From positions 5,456,001-5,520,000 of the forward strand of contig NZ_VIWU01000001.1 of the NCBI RefSeq assembly GCF_007994075.1: a DNA stretch of 64,000 bases, read 5' to 3'. Both the position numbers and the translations under genes were made by a program. Below, piece after piece: positions 60,706-64,000 of the stretch. The stretch comes from Pseudonocardia hierapolitana. GTDB taxonomy: Bacteria; Actinomycetota; Actinomycetes; Mycobacteriales; Pseudonocardiaceae. The notes under the pieces were generated by a model, which saw only the letters and a list, made by a program, of their open reading frames with translations, searched no databases and had not been told where the DNA came from. Numbering within the stretch: position 1 is the stretch's first letter; each line of letters begins with the position of its first letter.

Positions 60706-61385
60706 TGTCGGCTCGACCGCTCGAGGAGGTCGTCGAGGCCGGATGGGCCGCGGCGCTGGCCCCGGTGGCCCCGGTGATCGCCGACATGGGGGCGTTCCTG
60801 CGCGCCGAGCTCGCCGCGGGCCGCCGCTACCTGCCCGCAGGGGCCAACGTCCTGCGCGCGTTCCAGCAGCCGTTCGACGGGGTGCGGGTGCTGATCGTGG
60901 GTCAGGACCCGTACCCGACGCCGGGGCACGCGATCGGGCTGTCGTTCTCGGTGTCGCCGCAGACGCGCCCCGTGCCGCGCTCGCTCGCGAACATCTTCCG
61001 CGAGTACACCGAGGACCTCGGGCACCCCACCCCGTCGACCGGTGACCTGACGCCGTGGGCCGACCAGGGCGTGCTGCTGCTCAACAGGGTCCTCACCGTC
61101 GAGCCGGGCAACCCCGGCTCCCACCGCGACAAGGGCTGGGAGAAGGTCACCGAGCAGGCGATCCGCGCCCTCGTGGCCCGGGACGGCGAACCGCTCGTCG
61201 CGATCCTCTGGGGTCGCGACGCCCGCAACCTCGCCCCCCTGCTCGAGGACGTGCCGTGCATCGAGTCGGCCCACCCGAGCCCGATGTCGGCCGACCGCGG
61301 CTTCTTCGGCTCCCGCCCCTTCAGCCGGGCCAACGCCCTGCTCGAGGAGCTGGGCGGGGAACCGGTCGACTGGAAGCTGCCGTGA
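60705..61385 (+). CDS. ung: Uracil-DNA glycosylase, family 1
   Basis: 226 residues. Catalytic Asp68 in [11 protein letters not shown] and His190 in [18 protein letters not shown]. Removes uracil from DNA as the first step of base-excision repair. In Mycobacterium tuberculosis ung follows thiL directly; here thiL is 37.6 kb away. Confidence 0.95.
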   Translation: MSARPLEEVVEAGWAAALAPVAPVIADMGAFLRAELAAGRRYLPAGANVLRAFQQPFDGVRVLIVGQDPYPTPGHAIGLSFSVSPQTRPVPRSLANIFREYTEDLGHPTPSTGDLTPWADQGVLLLNRVLTVEPGNPGSHRDKGWEKVTEQAIRALVARDGEPLVAILWGRDARNLAPLLEDVPCIESAHPSPMSADRGFFGSRPFSRANALLEELGGEPVDWKLP

Positions 61386-61401
61386 CGGCAGCCTGAGCGT
61401 C

Positions 61402-62130
61402 GTGCGGACGGTCGGCGTCGATCTCGCGGCCCAGGCGAAGCACACGGCGGTCGCGGTCCTGGACTGGGACGCCGGGACCGCACGGGTGGTCGACGTCGAG
61501 ATCCCCGCTGACGACGACGCGGTGCTGAAGTGGTCGGCGCGTGCGGACAAGGTCGGGATCGACTGCCCGCTGGGATGGCCGGAGCCGTTCGTCCGGTTCG
61601 TCCGGTCGCACGGGGCGCTCGCGCCCGAGGCCGTCCCGGAGTGGCGCTCGCTGGCCTACCGCCGTACCGACGAACACGTGCGCGCCGTCACCGGCCTGAC
61701 GCCCCTGAGCGTTGCCACCGACCGCATCGGCCTCACCGCCATCCGGGCCGCGCGGCTGCAGGGCCGGCTGGCAGGGTGCGGACACGACGTCCGACGGGAC
61801 GGCGGCGGCCTGATCGTCGAGGTCTATCCCGCCGCCGGGTTGAAGCGGTGGAGGCTGCCGCACAACCGGTACAAGGGACGCGCGAACCACAGCGCACTCG
61901 GTGCGCTGGTCGACGCGCTGCTCCGGGCCGCGCCGTGGCTGGAGCTCGGCGATCACGAGCGAGCCTGCCGGCTCAGCGACCACGTCTTCGACGCCGTCGT
62001 GGCCGCGCTGCTCGCCCGGGCGGCAGCCTGCGGGGCGATCGTGGAGCCCGAGAGCGGGGACCGCGGTGCCGCGGTGACGGAAGGCTGGATCGCGCTGCCG
62101 TCGGGTGACCTCGACGACCTCGCGAGCTGA
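61402..62130 (+). CDS. DUF429 protein
   Basis: 242 residues from GTG 61402, 16 bp after ung. RNase H-like opening (RTVGVDLAAQAKHTAVAVLDWDAG), GIDCPLGWPEPFVRFV, YRRTDEHVRAVTGLTPLSVATDRIGLTA, VYPAAGLKRW and the ending SDHVFDAVVAALLARAAACG all match DUF429. A nuclease-like fold is predicted; function unknown. Likely co-transcribed with ung. Confidence 0.82.
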   Translation: MRTVGVDLAAQAKHTAVAVLDWDAGTARVVDVEIPADDDAVLKWSARADKVGIDCPLGWPEPFVRFVRSHGALAPEAVPEWRSLAYRRTDEHVRAVTGLTPLSVATDRIGLTAIRAARLQGRLAGCGHDVRRDGGGLIVEVYPAAGLKRWRLPHNRYKGRANHSALGALVDALLRAAPWLELGDHERACRLSDHVFDAVVAALLARAAACGAIVEPESGDRGAAVTEGWIALPSGDLDDLAS

Positions 62131-62457
62131 ACGGCGTCGGACGAGGAGGGCCCGGTGCACGGTGCCTCGCACGTCGAGGCCCTCACCGGCCGTGGCGGCG
62201 AGCCAATGACCGGTGATCACCCTCGTGGGTGGGAATCACCCCCATCGGGGCACGCTGGGCGCGATCCCGCCCGCCGACGCGGAGCCGCTCTTACGATCGA
62301 TCTGCACGACGACGCGACCCGTCGTCGCCGCGAGCGGCCTGGCCATCCGCTCGTCCCCCGCCCCTGCGCAGGTCCATCCTGCGCGCACCCCCGACGGGAG
62401 AACCATGCCCGAGGCCGCCCTGCTCCGCGTCCGCCCCCGCCACGGGGGGTAGTCGCG
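62131..62457 (+). promoter_or_regulatory. 327-bp leader of the alginate-lyase-like gene
   Basis: No larger gene is supported. GGTGAT (62211-62216) and ATCACC (62234-62239) frame an inverted repeat with an inner CCC/GGG, and GGTGATCACC itself (62211-62220) is a perfect palindrome. A promoter may lie near TTACGATCGATC at 62291-62302. A short reading frame occupies 62405-62452. Nothing else recognisable. Confidence 0.35.
62405..62452 (+). CDS. Possible 15-residue leader peptide
   Basis: ATG 62405 to TAG 62452 encodes MPEAALLRVRPRHGG, preceded by GGGAG. It stops 5 bases before the alginate-lyase-like start, so translation of the two could be coupled. Chance occurrence cannot be excluded. Confidence 0.3.
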   Translation: MPEAALLRVRPRHGG

Positions 62458-63312
62458 ATGCCGGATCTGATCGCACCCGTTGCGGTGGCCGTGGCCGCCG
62501 TGCTGACCGTCCAGCCCGTCCCGGCGCCGCACCGTGCGTCGCTCGACCCGTGCACGCTCGTCGTGGCCGCCGCGCCCGGCCTGGCGCTCCCCGGGCCGCC
62601 GTCGTGCCCGCTGCCGGTGATCCCCGAGGCCGAGCCGCCCCGCGCGCAGGGCGCCGCGACGAAGCCGGGCGATCTCCTCGATCTCGCGAACTGGTTCCTC
62701 ACACTGCCTGTCGGCCCGGAGGGCGACCCGGACTCCATCGACCAGCCCGAACTGCTGGACTACCGCAGCGACTGGTTCGACCTGACCCCGGACGGGACCG
62801 GGGTGGTGTTCCGCGCCCCCGCGGGCGGTGTGACCACGAAGAACAGCAAGTACTCGCGCTCGGAGCTGCGTGAGATGCGCGGGGAGGAGAAGGCGGCCTG
62901 GTCGAACACGAAGGGCGTGCACACGCTGGAGAGCAGGCAGGCGATCACGAAGGTGCCGTCGGTGAAGCCGGAGGTGTCGGCCACCCAGATCCACGACGGC
63001 GGCGATGACGTGATGCAGATCCGGCTGGAGGGCTCCACGCTCGTGGCGCAGTACGCCGACGGGGCGGAGCAGGTCGTCATCGATCAGGACTACCGGCTCG
63101 GAACCCCGTACGACCTGCGGATCGTGGCCGCCGACGGCCGCATCACGGTCTTCTACGACGGCGAGCAGCGCGCGGAGATCGAGCGCAGCGGGAGCAGCTG
63201 GTACTGGAAGGTCGGCGCCTACACCCAGTCCAACCCGGAACGCGGCGACGATCCCGACGCGCTGGGGGAGGTCGTCGTGTACTCGCTGCGGATCGAGCAC
63301 ACCGACGGCTAG
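62458..63312 (+). CDS. Polysaccharide lyase family 7 (alginate lyase-like), secreted
   Basis: 284 residues from ATG 62458. A hydrophobic start (LIAPVAVAVAAVLTV) and PVPAPH region look like a signal peptide, followed by an 30-residue proline-rich linker. The catalytic domain begins at about 75 (LANWFLTLPVG) and shows the family-7 landmarks: Y-S-R-S-E-L-R-E (near 138), the Q-I-H in SATQIHDGG and the C-terminal YWKVGAYTQS. It should cut alginate by beta-elimination outside the cell. Convergent with the sulfatase. Confidence 0.85.
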   Translation: MPDLIAPVAVAVAAVLTVQPVPAPHRASLDPCTLVVAAAPGLALPGPPSCPLPVIPEAEPPRAQGAATKPGDLLDLANWFLTLPVGPEGDPDSIDQPELLDYRSDWFDLTPDGTGVVFRAPAGGVTTKNSKYSRSELREMRGEEKAAWSNTKGVHTLESRQAITKVPSVKPEVSATQIHDGGDDVMQIRLEGSTLVAQYADGAEQVVIDQDYRLGTPYDLRIVAADGRITVFYDGEQRAEIERSGSSWYWKVGAYTQSNPERGDDPDALGEVVVYSLRIEHTDG

Positions 63313-63317
63313 TCGAT

Positions 63318-63366
63318 CAAGGGGAGATGGTCGCCATCGATCTCCGGGAGCGACCATCTGTCCTTG
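63318..63366. terminator. Bidirectional hairpin terminator
   Basis: AGATGGTCGC (63325-63334) and GCGACCATCT (63350-63359) form a perfect 10-bp stem around a 15-nt loop. It extends outward with CAAGG/CCTTG to a 17-bp stem with one mismatch. Lies between the convergent lyase and sulfatase genes. Confidence 0.75.
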
Positions 63367-63401
63367 GTCACCGCGTCCGGGCCGGGGCGGCATCCCCCAC
63401 G

Positions 63402-64000
63402 TCAGGCCACGTGCGCCTCGTCCTCGGCGGACCGGTACGTCGTCTCGTCGAGGCCGGACTGGGTCGGGTCGTGGTCGACGTCCCCGACGTCGTACATCGT
63501 CGTCATCCAGTGGTAGAAGTTGTCGCCGCGGTCGCGCAGCTGACCGTAGAGGCGCCGCATCAGCCGCGTCCGCACCGGCGCCATCTCCGGGTGGTGGTAG
63601 ACGTTCAGCAGCTCGTCCGGATCGTTCTCGAGGTCGTAGAGCTCGTTCGTGGAGTCCGGGTTGACCACCAGCTTGTAGCGGTCCTCGCGCAGCATCCGCT
63701 GCGGGTACGGGAAGTGGTGCCCGTGGAACTCGCAGACGATGTCGGGAGCCCATTCCACCTGGCGGCCCTCGACAAGCGGTACGAGGCTGCGTGAGTCGAC
63801 GGCCGGTGCCGGGTCGATGCCGGCGAGCTCCAGGATCGTCGCCGTGCAGTCGAGCAGGCTCACGAACTCGCTGCGCACCTGACCCGAGGGTGCGCCGGGG
63901 ATCCGCACGATCCCGGGCGTGCGGTAGATGTCCTCGTACATCGCGGGGCCCTTGTCGTGCAGCCGGTGCGAGCCGGTGAACTCCCCGTGGTCGCAGGTGA
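63402..64000 (-). CDS. Sulfatase, C-terminal part (5' end outside window)
   Basis: The frame is open to the window edge, giving about 198 residues. The alkaline-phosphatase-fold end of arylsulfatase-type enzymes is clear: CDHGEFTGSHRLHDKGPAMYEDIYRTPGIVRIPG, LLDCTATILELAGID, YKLVVNPDSTNELYDLENDPDELLNV. The formylglycine cysteine is in the missing N-terminal part. Next to an alginate-lyase-like gene it may desulfate a polysaccharide, but choline sulfatase or other roles cannot be excluded. Confidence 0.85.
   Translation of the reverse strand, partial: TCDHGEFTGSHRLHDKGPAMYEDIYRTPGIVRIPGAPSGQVRSEFVSLLDCTATILELAGIDPAPAVDSRSLVPLVEGRQVEWAPDIVCEFHGHHFPYPQRMLREDRYKLVVNPDSTNELYDLENDPDELLNVYHHPEMAPVRTRLMRRLYGQLRDRGDNFYHWMTTMYDVGDVDHDPTQSGLDETTYRSAEDEAHVA

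Noticed and set aside
62131..62404. Leader of the alginate-lyase-like gene as a riboswitch (for example c-di-AMP type)
   Set aside because: Only a simple inverted repeat is visible; the conserved bases of known classes were not found by eye.
1..64000. Search for natural-product clusters, prophage, IS elements, tRNA or rRNA
   Set aside because: No PKS/NRPS modules, phage structural genes, transposases or RNA genes were recognised by reading both strands.

Overview
The window is very GC-rich actinobacterial chromosome (GTG starts, 4-base ATGA/GTGA overlaps between genes, few intergenic bases, F420-type oxidoreductases, XRE/MmyB-type regulators, a free-standing Lrp domain next to thiL). Gene style and content suggest the Pseudonocardiaceae, possibly Pseudonocardia, but no rRNA or other diagnostic locus is present, so the genus is a guess. 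I see no tRNA, rRNA, insertion sequence, prophage or CRISPR array.

Layout. 1-5.9 kb: end of an amino-acid permease, a MarR regulator divergent from an F420-type reductase, a pyridoxamine-oxidase-like protein, a nitronate-monooxygenase-like flavoprotein, a serine hydrolase and a DeoR regulator. 6.0-10.4 kb: an HTH protein, then a four-gene ABC-uptake operon (two permeases, Tat lipoprotein, glycerophosphodiesterase) with no ATPase of its own. 10.4-16.6 kb: a FCD-GntR / hyuA / hyuB / carbamoylsarcosine-amidase-like operon facing an isocitrate-lyase-superfamily enzyme, readable as a hydantoin (N-methylhydantoin to sarcosine) route. 16.6-24 kb: a Phd/VapC pair and conserved actinobacterial genes (ddl, DUF3515, Lrp domain, thiL) interrupted by a tartrate/D-malate dehydrogenase, its LysR regulator and a DtxR/MntR-type regulator. 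24-34 kb: a TetR/MFS pair and a long co-oriented block (cupin, DUF3870, lyase-like protein, MFS, SDR, complete ABC importer) that looks like an uncharacterised uptake and catabolism unit. 34-38.6 kb: two regulator/oxidoreductase divergons plus an F420 LLM-type enzyme. 38.6-45.3 kb: glcDEF divergent from glcB, the complete glycolate to glyoxylate to malate route. 45-54 kb: MFS, GNAT, orphan solute-binding lipoprotein, sodium:solute symporter with a small partner, LD-carboxypeptidase, a recombination scar, an M20 peptidase. 54-62 kb: complete mrpABCDEFG, a gamma-carbonic-anhydrase-like protein, ung and a DUF429 gene. 62-64 kb: a PL7 alginate-lyase-like enzyme and the end of a sulfatase.

Common themes. 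Much of the DNA takes up and oxidises small organic acids, with glyoxylate and C4 acids as likely nodes (lyase, malate synthase, glycolate oxidase, tartrate/malate dehydrogenase). Regulators sit beside their likely targets, and at many promoters a palindrome or repeat that could be the operator can be read directly. Several convergent gene pairs have both stop codons inside one inverted repeat. Two short repeat families were noticed: a 32-nt hairpin unit (tandem before mrpA, single copy after thiL) and a palindromic doublet inside glcE.
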